A DNA stretch of 64,000 nt from Flaccisagitta enflata (lineage: Eukaryota > Chaetognatha > Sagittoidea > Aphragmophora). The notes below the pieces were generated by a model. That model was not told the origin of the DNA. It made no database searches and was given only the letters and a program-made list of their open reading frames with translations. A program made the translations under genes and the position numbers. Below, one piece after another: positions 21,637 to 32,815 of this stretch. The stretch covers positions 98,580,001 through 98,644,000 of the forward strand of contig OZ231127.1 in assembly GCA_965153355.1 (NCBI GenBank), written 5' to 3'. The first letter of the stretch is position 1, and each line of letters opens with the position of its first letter.

Positions 21637-22698
21637 ATGACTGACATGTGTAACATGGACGAAGGAACAAGCCACCACCAAGAATTGGATTGTCAAAGTG
21701 TGGTGAAGAAGAGTGGATTTGAAGAAAAAACTGACCAAAACAGTGATGAAAATGATGGCAGCGATATAAATGTCATGGGCGTTGGCTTTTGTGAGGAAAG
21801 ACAATATTTTCTTGAAGATGAACAAGAGGTTTGTCAGATTTTAGATAAAGAATTCCCAACATTGCATAGTCTTTCAAGAGAAGCCACCAAAGACACAAAA
21901 CATTTGGTTAAGAGACTGAGGGAATTGAACAATGACTCAGCAAGTCCCATCAATGATATTGAAGCATTGGCCAAATCCATACAATATGGATTTATCCCAA
22001 AAGACATTTTTAGGAAACTTTACGAGGGAAATGAAGAAAAGAATCCATCCATGTTTTTCCTGGAGTTGAATAGACTGAAACGTTCTCGGCATGTCTTTTT
22101 GGCAGTGGACCAGGATAGGACGAATGTTATTCTTAGACCTTCACCAATTCGGTGTTGGTACTTTGTGCTGGCCCTTGCTTCACTGCCACCACCAAATGTT
22201 GATCAACCATGGAGTGATGTTCTGGAACAATTCACCATTGTTTTCAATATAAAGTTGAAATCAAAGAAATTAATGTACTGGGCTGCAACACTTCTTTATG
22301 ATTTCTGCACCACAGCCTTCATTAATATCTATGCCAATGAATGTCGTGGAATCGTGGGCAACTTAAAAGTGCGTATTTTTGCCAATTACGAGGCAAAACT
22401 ATGCAAAATTGGTTTATATGGAAAAGACGAATCATCCAAAAATCATGCATTTATTTTTTTGGAGGCAGTGAAGGCCGCCATATTTGAGCACAGTGTATTG
22501 AACCTCTATCTCTCGTTTGCACATGTTGAAAAGAGGAACTCTTTGGGGAATGTCTACAAACAAAATGAGGCCCATTTGAAGAAGCAGTGTGATGAAGCTG
22601 TCCAAAAAATGGAGAACGATATGATTTGTAAGGCTCAGACCAATGGCCAACAAATAGGCAACACCCAAAATCTCATGTCTTCCATTGTTGACATTTAA
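21637..22698 (+). CDS. Unrecognised intact intronless ORF (353 aa)
   Basis: First ATG at 21637 (MTDMCNMDEG), stop at 22696-22698, with no interruption. The N-terminus is acidic and polar (KTDQNSDENDGSD). From residue 70 it becomes mixed alpha/beta with CQILDKEFPTLHSLSREA, HVFLAVDQDRTNVILRPSP, CWYFVLALASLPPPNVDQPW, YWAATLLYDFCTTAFINIY and KAAIFEHSVLNLYLSFAH. Hydrophobic stretches are amphipathic rather than clear membrane spans. No domain recognised. Since it lacks introns and has no repeats, a retrocopy or a lineage-specific gene is possible. A poly(A) signal was not identified. Confidence 0.6.
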   Translation: MTDMCNMDEGTSHHQELDCQSVVKKSGFEEKTDQNSDENDGSDINVMGVGFCEERQYFLEDEQEVCQILDKEFPTLHSLSREATKDTKHLVKRLRELNNDSASPINDIEALAKSIQYGFIPKDIFRKLYEGNEEKNPSMFFLELNRLKRSRHVFLAVDQDRTNVILRPSPIRCWYFVLALASLPPPNVDQPWSDVLEQFTIVFNIKLKSKKLMYWAATLLYDFCTTAFINIYANECRGIVGNLKVRIFANYEAKLCKIGLYGKDESSKNHAFIFLEAVKAAIFEHSVLNLYLSFAHVEKRNSLGNVYKQNEAHLKKQCDEAVQKMENDMICKAQTNGQQIGNTQNLMSSIVDI

Positions 22699-23210
22699 CA
22701 AGAATTGGAATTGTGTGTGAATTAACAACAAAAACCCTAAATCTGAGTCGCATGTGTGCATTAAAGTGGCCTTTTTTGACTCAATTTTTACCTCTAAGCT
22801 GTTTTGTAACTTTGGCCATCATAAATGTTAAACTAGTGGCGCATCCGTTTGAATGGTACATCCACAAAGATGATGGGCTATGTTGAATGAAAATGGCATC
22901 AGGGCATGGGCGAAGATGTTTTGCAAACCTAACAGATCATTAGCGCCTTACAATGATTGGACAATTTAAGAATGGAGTAAAAGTAGAAAGAAGAGAAATT
23001 GGTGATTGAGAACATTCAAGAGGCTCTGAAGAGACCATTGATGGCTAAATTGTTTAACTTCTACAGTTAAAACTACTTTAGGTGTTTTATGACTGGCATA
23101 AAGGTTTGTGGGTATTGTTGTAGTGATTACCATAGGAGGACAGTGGTGGACCTGCAGAGTGTACTAGAGAAGAAGAGGCTTATAAGCAGAGGATTATAAG
23201 AAGGACCCAA
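22699..23210. other. Intergenic, no feature identified
   Basis: No convincing ORF, repeat or RNA gene was seen. Confidence 0.4.
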
Positions 23211-23520
23211 AAGTTACATTGTAAAGAAACCATGCCCTTAGAGGACAGAATTGAATGTTAAGATTAATGCAATTGTTGGACATCCTTTTGAGGGTCAATT
23301 GAGGGCCAAAATTCAACAATTCACCCAAGGGTCACATTGTAAAGAAACCATGCCCTTAAAGGATAGAATTGAGGTTAAGCTTAATTCAACTGTTGGACAT
23401 TTTATTGAGGGCCAATTGAGGGCCAAGATTCAGCCATTCACCCAAACTGAATAAAATGGAAGAGAGCCTTGTGGACCCTTATTGACCATATGAAATGCGC
23501 ATGACACCTAGTTTTCCTAA
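23211..23520. repeat. Dispersed repeat with ~119-bp tandem duplication
   Basis: Two units (23212-23330 and 23331-23447) share attgtaaagaaaccatgccc, gatagaattgag and ttgagggccaaaattcaaca. The segment after them (aaaatggaagag-gccttgtg ... cctagttttcc) recurs with the same neighbours at 44320-44370 and 44630-44750. The reading frame across the two units (GHPFEGQLRAKIQQFTQ, then GHFIEGQLRAKIQPFTQ) is open, but the dispersed homology argues for a repeat. Confidence 0.6.
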
Positions 23521-23794
23521 TAAATTGACAATGTTTTATGTTATGATTAAGATATGGCACAGTTTGCTTGATGGCAAGGGATTATGCCAGGTTGGTAACA
23601 GGGAGACAGTTTTTCATGGGAGCATGCACAGCACTTTGCAGCAGCATGTATTAAATTTGACAATTGCAAGGCTGATGATGCCAATTCCTTATGAAAATTA
23701 GGTTTGATTAAGGTACCTTGAATTGTTTCAATACGGCTGATTAAAAAGGAAATGTTTTTTGTGGCGGCTCCTTTTTGACCTGATTTTTGCACTG

Positions 23795-24060
23795 CGTGAA
23801 AGGCTTTGTCTGTGCATCCATCGGTCCGTTGGTCCGTCGGTTTGTTGGTTCGTTGGTTCGTTGGTGTGTTGGTTTGTCAATTTGTCCATCGGCCCATCAT
23901 GTCCAATTGAAAAACGCGAAAAACGCGCATTTATGATGCTGCAGTTGGTATTGTGTATGTGTGTGCTGGAGGGGTTGGGGTGAGGCTAGGGGTTGGATGC
24001 CCCTGCCCACCCATCCAGAACAATATTGTGACACCATATCAATTATTGATTTACATGTAT
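23795..24060 (-). repeat. HINE-like element, second subtype
   Basis: Reverse-strand copy: aaaggctttgtctgtgcatc, a GGTCCGTTGGTTTGTT-type tetranucleotide array, aaaacgcgcatttatgatg, gttggatgcccctgcccacc and gaacaatattgtgac. It matches the copies at 32547-32765, 43215-43430 and 56700-56886. Confidence 0.65.
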
Positions 24061-24474
24061 GAAAACCGCTCCACAGCCATTTAAGACCAAGGTGACATAC
24101 ATATGGCCTCATTCAGATCATATAATAATTGTTAGTTGGTTGTAGTAAGACAATTACATTGAAAAAAACTATTTTGTGCCCCTGGCTTTGACATTTGTAG
24201 GAGGTATATACTATTTCACTCCTGCTCACCTGTTTTCAATTTGTTGGACTTGTTGGACAGTTTTTGGCCACTGGTACACACACTATGTTGTTAACATGCA
24301 CAGTTGTAATTTAAACAGATTTAGAAAAAAAAAATTAAGTTCCTCCAATGATGTTAGTGGTGATGAGAGAAATTGATTAGCATATTGTTTATTCTATTTT
24401 TGTTTGATTTCATTTTAGGTGTTGAATTTAAATACAAGGAAAAAAAAGTATCAGAGAGATTACATTTAGTAACA

Positions 24475-25212
24475 ATGGCAACAAGTGTGATGGAGAAGTC
24501 CGCCAAAGAGCCGTTGGAGAAGTCCGCCAATGAGCCATTGAGAAGTCCGCCAATGAGCCATTGGAGAAGTCCGCCAATGAGCCATTGGAGAAGTCCGCCA
24601 ACAAGACGCTGGGAAAGTCCGAGGATAATCCGGCTGAAGGCCGTCGACGAACCGTTAGGCAAATCTGTTGCCAAAGCGTTGGCTTTTGCCTATGCAGAGG
24701 GGATTTTCGTCAAAGAATCGAAGGAAGGGGCACGGGAAAGTCGCCTCAACAGTTGGTCAGAGAAAACCAATCCCCCGACAGATCATGTGCGGGAAAGTCG
24801 CTTAAACAGTTGATTAGAGAAGGCCAATCCCTCGTTGTATTGGAAATGACGGTTTATTTTCCAACATGCAATGGGAAGTGTGAAGCGGCGACATGTGGAC
24901 ATTGTTATGCTAAAAACAAACCAAATGAAAGTATGAAAGCGGCGAGGCGAAAGAAGAGACAATTAGTACGTAAAGGACCCTATTGGGATGATTCATTTGA
25001 TGATTCATACCCAAAATGACATGTTGGATTATAGATTTGAAAATGAAGGGTGTACTGTGGTTAATGTGGCTGCATTTCCAAAAATGATTGATGCGGCATT
25101 GGAGTCTGGGGATAAAAATGGCGTCAGTAGGGAATACATGACAGGGTTCCTATGTGGAAAACCAGCCAAGAAGATGGTAATTACTTTCAAAGGAAAATTG
25201 GACGTATTTTGA
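24475..25212 (+). pseudogene. Unrecognised gene with EKSANEPL repeats and cysteine cluster, several frameshifts
   Basis: ATG 24475 begins MATSVMEKSAKEPL, followed by a tandem octapeptide (EKSANEPL, 24-nt units, about five copies). One base is missing near 24538 (cattgagaag against cattggagaag in neighbouring units). The octapeptide phase returns in the original frame near 24640 as KAVDEPLGKSVAKALA, implying a compensating shift. Downstream, a second short repeat (GKSPQQLVRE and GKSLKQLIRE) leads to CNGKCEAATCGHCYAKNK, a possible metal-binding cluster, and an R/K-rich end at 25019. An overlapping frame continues NDMLDYRFENEGCTVVNV to 25212. An acceptor-like CATTTTAG at 24418 may precede the exon. 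Function unknown. The shifts may be real decay or errors in a repeat. Confidence 0.4.
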
Positions 25213-25451
25213 AAAAGAAACTGACAACTAATGAGTATTTACTGGCCAATTCCCTGTACAGCATTAGCAAAAAGTGAATTTTTGTTGTTGATGTTTTATT
25301 CATATCATCAATGTTTGACATTGCAATGAAAAGAATCTAAGTACACACCGTATCACAGACAAAGCTGGCAAGACCAGCTAAGACGGTGCACCTGGCGTTA
25401 TTACTTATCACACCTATCCCTAGCTCTATTAAACCTATCCCAAGCTCTAAT

Positions 25452-25512
25452 GACTGAAAGTCCCCCTGTGTTTTACAGGATTTAGTCACCTTCCGGGCCG
25501 CTGCCCAAATAA
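25452..25512. repeat. Foldback end fragment
   Basis: tgaaagtccccctgtgtttt, acaggatttagtcacctt and ccgggccgctgccc match the right end of the copy at 2564-3235. The rest of 25213-25860 shows nothing further. Confidence 0.5.
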
Positions 25513-25872
25513 CAAGTAGCATGAATGATGATTGAAATAAGTTTTAAAGAATTTTTAAACATTTTCTGCGATTTTTCATTGAAGTTTGACTGACAAACAG
25601 ACACACAGATTAACAAAGACAGACATAGTAACAGAGCCTCTTATAGATATTCCAAGAAAAGAATTAAAGAGTGAGGGAACAAAAGTGTGTTGGACTAAAG
25701 ACATATTTGGTCATACATATCTAAAAAGTGTTATGGGAACATATTGATTTTGTCTTCTTATTGTGATTTGTTTAGAATTACGTTGGAGAATGAATTTGTT
25801 ACACACTGTTAATGTAAAATGCTTGTATTAAAACATAATATTTACCAATTTATTTTGATTTAGAAATTGAAA

Positions 25873-26788
25873 ATGGCATCAAACCATCAGATGAACACTG
25901 TAGCTGAGTGCTTTGCACATTTGGATTTGGAGAGCGGAATGAGTTTGGAAGAAACTCAGAAAAAATGTAGTTGTCCCAGATGTGAATGCATTGCAAATGC
26001 ATGTGAGACAGCCAGGAAAGAAACTGCAAAGTTGATGGAGGAGCAAAAAGCTAAGGAACAAAAGTGGAGTTTGGAAAAGAGGTCAAGAGACTATGTCCTT
26101 TCACTGTTTTGGAATAGGGAGTTGGAGTTGGCATTAAAAGCTTCAAAGCAGGTGCCCCCCATGAAAGCCAAACCATGCGGATTTTTGCAGTATCCAATGC
26201 GGATTAAGTTACCATTGTTAGAGGAGTTTGGGCTTCGATGAAGGAGCGGATTGAGAGAACAGTTGTGACGGCATTGGAGGATTACTTCGCAGCATGGGAA
26301 ACGGAGGGAGTGATGTTGCCAGGAAACGGAGCCAGTGGAGGATTGATGGATGGTGCAGTTGTTGATGCATCAACAAAGGATATGCTTATTGCCTTTGGAT
26401 GCAAGCAAGCTGTCAATGAGATTTGCTCGGGCCCTGTGATTTCTGCTACCAGAAAAGCATCAGGGAAATCACAAATCTAAGAAGAAAGAAGCAGCTGGTC
26501 ATGGAAGTAATGATGGAGCGGGATGCAATTATGGAGGATTCCAAGGCAACAACACAGCCAAAATCTTCAAAATCAGAGGCATTGGTTTTAGAGGAAGGGT
26601 GTGGAGCTTCATGCAAAAAAGAGAATTGCCATGGAGGGTGTGGCTTGGGACACAATCATTCCCCTCAACTCATGAACATGACCCAAGAAAGGATGCGGCG
26701 TTTCAAATATTTTACAAAAGCTCGGCGCACTTTGTATGAGGACGATACATGGCCAGCCTGGCCTTCCTTTTTGGAATACATTGTTTGA
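25873..26788 (+). pseudogene. Unrecognised cysteine-rich gene, three overlapping frames
   Basis: ATG 25873, after an acceptor-like TTTGATTTAG, reads to 26241 with a CSCPRCECIANAC cluster and a charged helix (KLMEEQKAKEQKWSLEKRSR). The stop at 26239 overlaps a second frame starting at 26238 (ATGA) that reads MKERIERTVVTALEDYFAAW to about 26440. A third frame then continues FCYQKSIREITNLRRKKQLV to 26788 with a second cluster (CGASCKKENCHGGCGLGH) and WPAWPSFLEYIV. Sense continues across both joints, so it is most simply one gene with two one-base shifts. The cysteine spacing suggests zinc binding; no family recognised. Its cysteine clusters resemble those of the genes at 19.3 and 24.5 kb in composition. 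Confidence 0.45.
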
Positions 26789-27204
26789 CTTGGCTATGAG
26801 AACTTTTCGCAACATGTACCAAATGGTTTTAAACCCTATTTCAGTTGGAAAATAGGGTATTGGTTAGACTGAAAGTTAATTTTAGGATATTACCTTTAAA
26901 AATTTCCTGATGCCGGATTTGATTTGAGATGATTTTTTTTTTTTGTATTAGAACATGTTTATGGCGTTATTGTCGCATGTTTATGATATCTCCTCTAGTT
27001 ATTTGATATACCCGAACACGAAAAGTTTTTAATGTGTGATATTTCCGGAGAATAAAACAGCGATGAGAGATGGAAATGTGGCCGGTAGTGAAATTGGTAT
27101 TGAAGTTGGTGATGCAGCTGGTGACATACACATTTAGTCATCCATGGATCGCACATGGTAAGCGGTACTCGATGCCCTGTCAGTAAAAAAGTGAAGTGAG
27201 AGCC

Positions 27205-27663
27205 GGGCAGCAGCCCCAAAGGGTCAATATTCTGTAGAATACAGGGGAAATTTCTAGACGTCCTGAGGGGGCATACATAAGGTTGCAAATGACTCATTTA
27301 GGGCAGTAAAGGTATATTTGAAGGTTGGAGAGTAGATTTGAGGATTGGAGGGCAAATTTGAGCCAAAGAGGACTAATTTGATGCTTAGAGGGTTAATTGA
27401 AGGTCTAGAGGGCAGATTTGAGATTTGGAGGTCAAATTTAAAGTTGGGGGTAACTGATTTGAAGCCTAGCAGATTTATTTGAGGTCTGAAGGGCTAAATT
27501 GAGGACTGGGAGGGCGATTTTGTGCCAATGGGGGGGATGGATGAAAGAACAGATTGAAGGATGGACAAAATGATGGATTGAGGGATGTACAATAGTCACA
27601 AAAGGACTGACGTTTAGAAATTCCCTTTGTTTTACAGGACATCGTCCTTTGGTGCCGCTGCCC
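27205..27663. mobile_element. Foldback element with 20-bp minisatellite
   Basis: Left end gggcagcagccccaaagg, attctgtagaatacagggga, aatttctagacgtcc. The right end is its inverted match (gacgtttagaaattccc ... tttacaggacatcg ... gccgctgccc). The core holds 20-mers 'ggagggcaaatttgaggctt' and, near the right end, a GGAT/GGAC-rich tract. Confidence 0.65.
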
Positions 27664-27862
27664 AAAAAGCATTGGAAACGCTTCTTATTCCAATTTTGAA
27701 GTTGTGTTGATGGATGGAGAGACTGCCAAGGCCCTTATAGAGTTGCGTGTTCGCAACTAAAAAAGTAGCATTGTTGCAACATCCATGTGTAGGAAAGGGG
27801 TCTGCCCCAGTGTTAGTCTTGGCCCAACTCAGTGCAAAACTCACCTATGAGACTGGTGGCAA
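27664..27862. repeat. Conserved tail following the foldback element
   Basis: caaaaagcattggaaacgct, ttattccaattttgaagttg, gttgatggatggagagact, ttgcgtgttcgcaactaaaa (a small hairpin) and gttgcaacatccatgtgta. The same series follows the copy at 29706-30142 (to about 30400), so foldback and tail probably moved together. The last part (ctcacctatgagactggtgg) recurs in reverse at 35515 and 36182. Confidence 0.6.
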
Positions 27863-27869
27863 ATAAAAG

Positions 27870-28540
27870 CTGTTTGTAATATCTTTCCAAAAATCTATGA
27901 TTTAGATTCCTTACCTTACTGCAACTGATAAAAATTAGTTGAAAAAGGTCCTTTTTTTTATTTTTTTAAGAATTAACAGTTCATAAACAGATTATGACGG
28001 CAGCATTCTAACAAAAGATAGTGTTTATATTGTTGTTACAATTGTTCCAAATACACCAGAAATTGTCTTAGATACTATTTGAAATGTCTCTTTTATTCAT
28101 TTCGCTTTTTTCAGTCGTACATTTTTAGCTGAATTTAGCCTCATTTCTGAGGTATGATCCTTTTCCTTTCTAGCTTGAATTTTGAAACAGGAATGTAGAA
28201 AATATCTCAGCATCAATTTGCGCAAACATTTATATTTTTCTCAAGGCCAGGGAAGCAAAATTTTTAATGACTGATAAAGTGTGAGCCTTGTAACTGGGTA
28301 CCACTTCTTTGTTATTGTCGTTCCCAAGAATTTACGACAGTTTTTCTCTGATGTAATAACAAGCAATACTTCTCATTTGTGATTGTATAAATGATCTACA
28401 GAAATAAATGCTTTCTCGTTTGAAGAAAATTGTAATTCATTCTATGTATGATTACAGTACCATCAATTGTGATATGTGATGTTTCCAGCTATCAGTGAGT
28501 TGCACCACCTCCCCTACCAAAACTTCAACCAGGCACCCTT
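27870..28540. other. Intergenic, no feature identified
   Basis: AT-rich single-copy-looking sequence with no supported gene. Confidence 0.4.
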
Positions 28541-28547
28541 ATTAAAC

Positions 28548-28680
28548 AAGGCCGGATACACGGCTACCCCAGTTCCGTGCGGGGGGGGCCGTATTTGAGG
28601 TCATTTGATTATTTGGACAGGAGCAGTGAGGCTAAAAACCGCAAATAATTAAAGATAGCGCAACAACAACAAAAACAATT
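28548..28680 (+). repeat. HINE-like element, 5' part
   Basis: aaggccggatacacggctac, cccagttccgtgcgg, ggacaggagcagtgaggct and aaaaaccgcaaa. It is truncated before the tetranucleotide array. Confidence 0.65.
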
Positions 28681-29213
28681 AAATAATCTGCGCTTTGTAC
28701 AATTTTTATAATATTGGAAAAAAAAAACATGGGTGGGCAGGATCAGTGGTAGAAAAATTCATTAGTGCATTTGCACAGAAGTTAGTTAGCTCAGGAAGGT
28801 TTTGAAGGCTTGAAAAGTAAAAAGGGGATTGACTTATGGACCATTGTACCATTTAATGGAAAGACACCGCTGGGTCCAGACTGCAGGATGATTAAAATGT
28901 GATTTTTTGGGATGCATTGAATTTGGTCAGTTTACCATCTTGGCGGAAAGAAACGCGACAGTGGTTTAAAGTAGCATCCAATTTAAAAGAATGCTGCACC
29001 TAAATGGACAAGGCAAAACACTTTACATTGGTCGCATTTTGAAGATTTTGACATTTCACACAAACCAATCTGGGGTCTACAGCTTTATTCTTTAGGAACA
29101 GTACTTTTTCAAAGTCGATAATTGTTTTCACCAATATAGTATGACTTGGAGCCAGTTGTTTAAAAGGCACAAAACATGAAGAAGTTTAAGCTCCGATGTC
29201 AGAGGTTGTTGGG

Positions 29214-29449
29214 AACAAGGCTGGATACACGGCTAACCCAGTCGCATGTGGGTGGGCAGGGGCCGTAATTGAGGTCAACGGATCATTTGGGTAGGAGCAA
29301 TGAAGCCAAAAAAACCTAAAAACCCAAAAAAAGTAAAGTGTGATGGATGGATGGACCGATGGACGGATGGACCAACGGACAGGCGGACCAACAGACGGAC
29401 GGACAGACCAACAAAGCGGTTGTAGAGTCGCGTAGCACGCGACTCAAAA
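29214..29449 (+). repeat. HINE-like element, complete
   Basis: 5' part: caaggctggatacacggcta, cagtcgcatgtgggtgggca, gtaattgaggtcaa, ggagcaatgaagcc and agtaaagtgtga. Core: GGAT/GGAC/CAAC tetranucleotides (29343-29410). 3' end: gttgtagagtcgcgtagcac followed by gcgactcaaaa. AGTCGCGT-agc-ACGCGACT is a perfect 8-bp hairpin with a 3-nt loop. Confidence 0.75.
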
Positions 29450-29705
29450 TGTTGTAGTTAGTTTTGAACTTTCCAACATATTTCAGACACTCATGGTTTT
29501 CATTTTGTCATCATAAATTAAGAAATCAATCAAACCAATGGCCCCTCAAATGAAATCAATAAGGAATTGAGTTTGATTATTGTCTTTCATTTGGCACCAA
29601 GGAGAATGAAGCGGGGGGGGGCGGGGGGGGGGGGGGATCACACATAGTTAGTGGTAACCAATGCCCTTTTGGGAGTGATTCAGTGAAGAAGATGATTGAG
29701 AGGAG

Positions 29706-30142
29706 GACAGCGGACCGAAATCCTTTAGAATATAGGGGAAGAAATTTCCAGATGTCCAGAGGGGGCATATTTCAGGCTGTAGATGACTGATCTGGGGAAT
29801 TGAAGGCATATTTGAAGGCTGAAGGGCAGAATTGAGGCTTGGAGAGCAGATTTGTGGTTTGGAAGGCCAATTTCAGCCACAAATGGCTAACTTGATGCTT
29901 AGAGGGTTGATTGAAGATTTGGAGGGCAGATTTGAGATTTAGAGGTCAGATTTGAGATTTGGAGGACAGATTTGAGGCTGGCTGACTGCCTATTCTAGGC
30001 CTAGCAAACTGAATTGAGGGCTGGAAGGGCAATTTTGAGGCGTTGATGGCCAATGGAGGGGGGTGGACAGAAGGATGGACATTTGGAAATTCTTCCCCCC
30101 CCCTGTGTTCTACTGGACATGGGTTCTTAGGGCCCGACGCCC
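29706..30142. mobile_element. Foldback element with 20-bp minisatellite
   Basis: The left end (gacagcggaccgaaatcc, tagaatataggggaagaaat, ttccagatgtcc) matches the inverted right end (gacatttggaaattcttcc ... ctgtgttctactggacatgg ... gcccgacgccc). The core is 'ggagggcagatttgagattt'-type 20-mers. The conserved tail continues to about 30400. Confidence 0.65.
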
Positions 30143-30599
30143 AAAAAGGATCTGTAAGGCTTGTTATTCCAATTTTTTTAGCTGTGCTGATGGATGGAGA
30201 GACTTGTCAGTTGCGTGTCCGCAAATAACAAGGCTGTATACACTCCCCCCAGTTGTGGACAGGTGGGCAGGAGCGGAAAACAGAAATGTATCGTGACGAA
30301 AAGTAGCGTTGTTGCAACATCTATGTATAAGACAAGGGGCTGCCCGTGTTATTATTGGCCCAATTTACGACAAAAGTCTACATTCCCCTATAGTAAAAAT
30401 CATTTTATTTCTAAAAGTGATATTAAAAAACATTGGTGAGAATTAGAAATTGTTTAAATAATATACCACTTGGGAAAAATGTTGTTCCTGAGGCTCAAAG
30501 CGTTTACATATGAGAGCAGTATTAGGATGAAACGCCTTTTTTGAAAATGTAAGAGATATGAGGTGAATCCGTTTTGGTGAGCGCTTTTGTCAGAATACC

Positions 30600-30800
30600 A
30601 AGGCCGGATACACGGCTACCGAAGTCGTGTGCGGGTGGGCAGGGGCCATATTCGAGGTCACCAGACCATTTGAGCAGGAGCAGTGAGGTAAAAGAAGTAA
30701 AATCAAAAAAAAAAAAAAAAAGTAAAGTGTGACCAACTCACCAACCGATCAATCAAATGTCGGACAAAGCGGGTTGTAGAGTCATGTGTATGCATGTTTC
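30600..30800 (+). repeat. HINE-like element
   Basis: caaggccggatacacggcta, gtgcgggtgggcaggggcc, gagcaggagcagtgagg and agtaaagtgtgacc, then a short CAAC/CGAT array and gggttgtagagtcatgtgta. The terminal hairpin is mutated. Confidence 0.7.
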
Positions 30801-31036
30801 TATTTCCCTATATATGAGAAGTGGAAGAATATCCTTCACTCAAGAGAAAAAAACATTTTTAGTCGGAGAACCTCAATCGAGAAGGGGGGGAAATTGAGAG
30901 GGAGAAAGTTTTAAAATTTCAAAATTTCTTTCTAATTAAGACATTGATGTTACGCGTCGAGAGTAGGGATTTGGGGCGAAGATGCAAAAGACTGCAATAG
31001 AAATTTGAAAGTCGAGTGTAGAAAGTTGAGATATAA

Positions 31037-31153
<117 letters not shown>

Positions 31154-31465
31154 GACAGAAAAAAATCTCAAAATAAGCGGATTTGCTTAGTACATCTTCT
31201 TTTTGTTTTTTTACCCTCAAAAACAGACAAGGCCGCTTAAATATGGTAGGAATTTGCAAGATCCAATAGAATCAAAGTTGAAAGTCGGGATTAAGGATGC
31301 ATGATATGAAGAGGAGAGAGAGAGTGAGAGAGAGAGACAGATAAGCAGCAAGAGAGGGGGGATAGACATAGATAGAAATAGATGAAAATGTTTTGTACCA
31401 GTGAATATATTCGAGGTGGGGTGTAGAGTCATGTGCATGTGACCCAAATGGGAATGAGAGAAACC

Positions 31466-31668
31466 AAGGCCTGATACATGGCTACCCCAGTCGCGTGCAG
31501 GTGGGTAGGGGCCATAATTGAGGTCACTCCATTATCTAGGCAGGGGCAGTGACAAAAACCGCAAAAAAACAAAAAAAGTAAAGTGTGACGGATGGATTGA
31601 CTGACGGACGGGCGGACGGACGGACCGATAAAGCAGGGTATAGAGTCACGTAGCACGCGACTAAAAAA
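31466..31668 (+). repeat. HINE-like element, complete
   Basis: caaggcctgatacatggcta, cccagtcgcgtgcaggtggg, ggcaggggcagtgac, aaagtaaagtgtgacgg, a GGAC/GGCG array, then ggtatagagtcacgtagcac and gcgactaaaaa. The 8-bp terminal hairpin has one mismatch. Confidence 0.75.
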
Positions 31669-31724
31669 TATGCAACTGCGGTTAAAAACTTGAAGAGAGA
31701 ATCAAAGAAGACCAGATAAACTGC

Positions 31725-31853
31725 AATCCAGTTATGGACAATTGCATAGGTGTAGTAATGCAAATACCACTCACAATTCAAAAATGTTACCTACTGATGG
31801 ACCAACAGACCGACCGACACGGCAAGGTGTAGAGTCGCGTGTTTGTGACTAAA
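31725..31853 (+). repeat. HINE-like element, 3' part
   Basis: atggacaattgcatagg and atgcaaatacca, an ACCAACAGACCGACCGACA array, then aaggtgtagagtcgcgtgtt and tgtgactaaaaa. Confidence 0.55.
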
Positions 31854-32353
31854 AATGACGCGTAGAAATGACCGAGAGGAGCCGAGCCGAGCCTGGCGAT
31901 CGTGGCCAAGGAGTTTGTTAGCGATCTTCGGCAAAAAAAAAAAAACGGGAAAGACCGTTTAAATGGATAGAGGGCTCAGAATGCCCCTACAAGGAGCGGA
32001 TGGATTAAAAAAAAAATATGGTGCATTTGTAGCAAGTGACAAGACATACCTCCCCAGCTGGTCCCGGGGTCTTGCCATGCCCCATTTCACCCCTCAAAGC
32101 TAAATAAATGCAAAAAAAAAAAAAAATGGTTTAATTTTCGAAGTAGTTTTTAGGTCGCGATTTCAACGGGAATGAATAGCTAAGCATCAAAACCCCATAA
32201 AAAGCTATTGGACACCCAATTTGACCCTCTTAAGACCTACAAATTGTGGGCGGAATTTTTGAGGGAAAATTTAAAAGGGGGAAATTGATAAATTTTTTTA
32301 TTGAGAAAGATGCAGAATGTTTGAAAACGTCCCAAAATGTGTTTTATTGAGCA

Positions 32354-32520
32354 TTTTTAGTCGCGGACACGCGACTCTACACCTTGCCGTGTCAGTCGGT
32401 TGGTCTGTAGGTCAGTCCGTCCATTGGTCCGTACGTCACATTTTTGAATTTTGATCAGTTTTTGCATTACTGCTCCTGCCCAACCATCCGCGGCTGTATT
32501 TCCGTGTATCCGGCCTTATT
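32354..32520 (-). repeat. HINE-like element
   Basis: Reverse strand: tagtcgcggacacgcgactc (hairpin AGTCGCG...CGCGACT), taccttgccgtgtc-type sequence, GGTC/GTCC array, tactgctcctgcccaacca and gtgtatccggcctta. Confidence 0.7.
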
Positions 32521-32546
32521 TTAAGTTGATACCTGTTTTTTTATGT

Positions 32547-32765
32547 TTTTAGTTGCGGATACGCAACTTTATAGGAGGCTTTGTCCATCCGTCCATCCGT
32601 TGGTCCATTGGTCCGTTGGAAGCGGTTATCGATTTGACGAAACGAGCATTTTTGATACTTTTTGTGAATGTTTGAGTGTTGGGGGTGGTTTGGGTTGTGA
32701 ATGGGGGTTGGATGCCCCTGCCCACTCGTCCGCAACGATATTGTGACCTCGCGTCACTTGTTCCC
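32547..32765 (-). repeat. HINE-like element, second subtype
   Basis: Reverse strand: tagttgcggatacgcaactt (hairpin AGTTGCG...CGCAACT), taggaggctttgtcc, GTCC/GTTG array, acgagcatttttgatactt, gttggatgcccctgcccact and ccgcaacgatattgtgacc. Confidence 0.7.
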
Positions 32766-32815
32766 AGTTGTCTCTTTATTTTGAAAGGAGTTATACTCAT
32801 AAAATGCATTTAAAT

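Noticed and set aside
31860-31930. GC-rich stretch as possible structural RNA
   Set aside because: gagccgagccgagcctgg is a short direct repeat with no convincing fold or pol III boxes.
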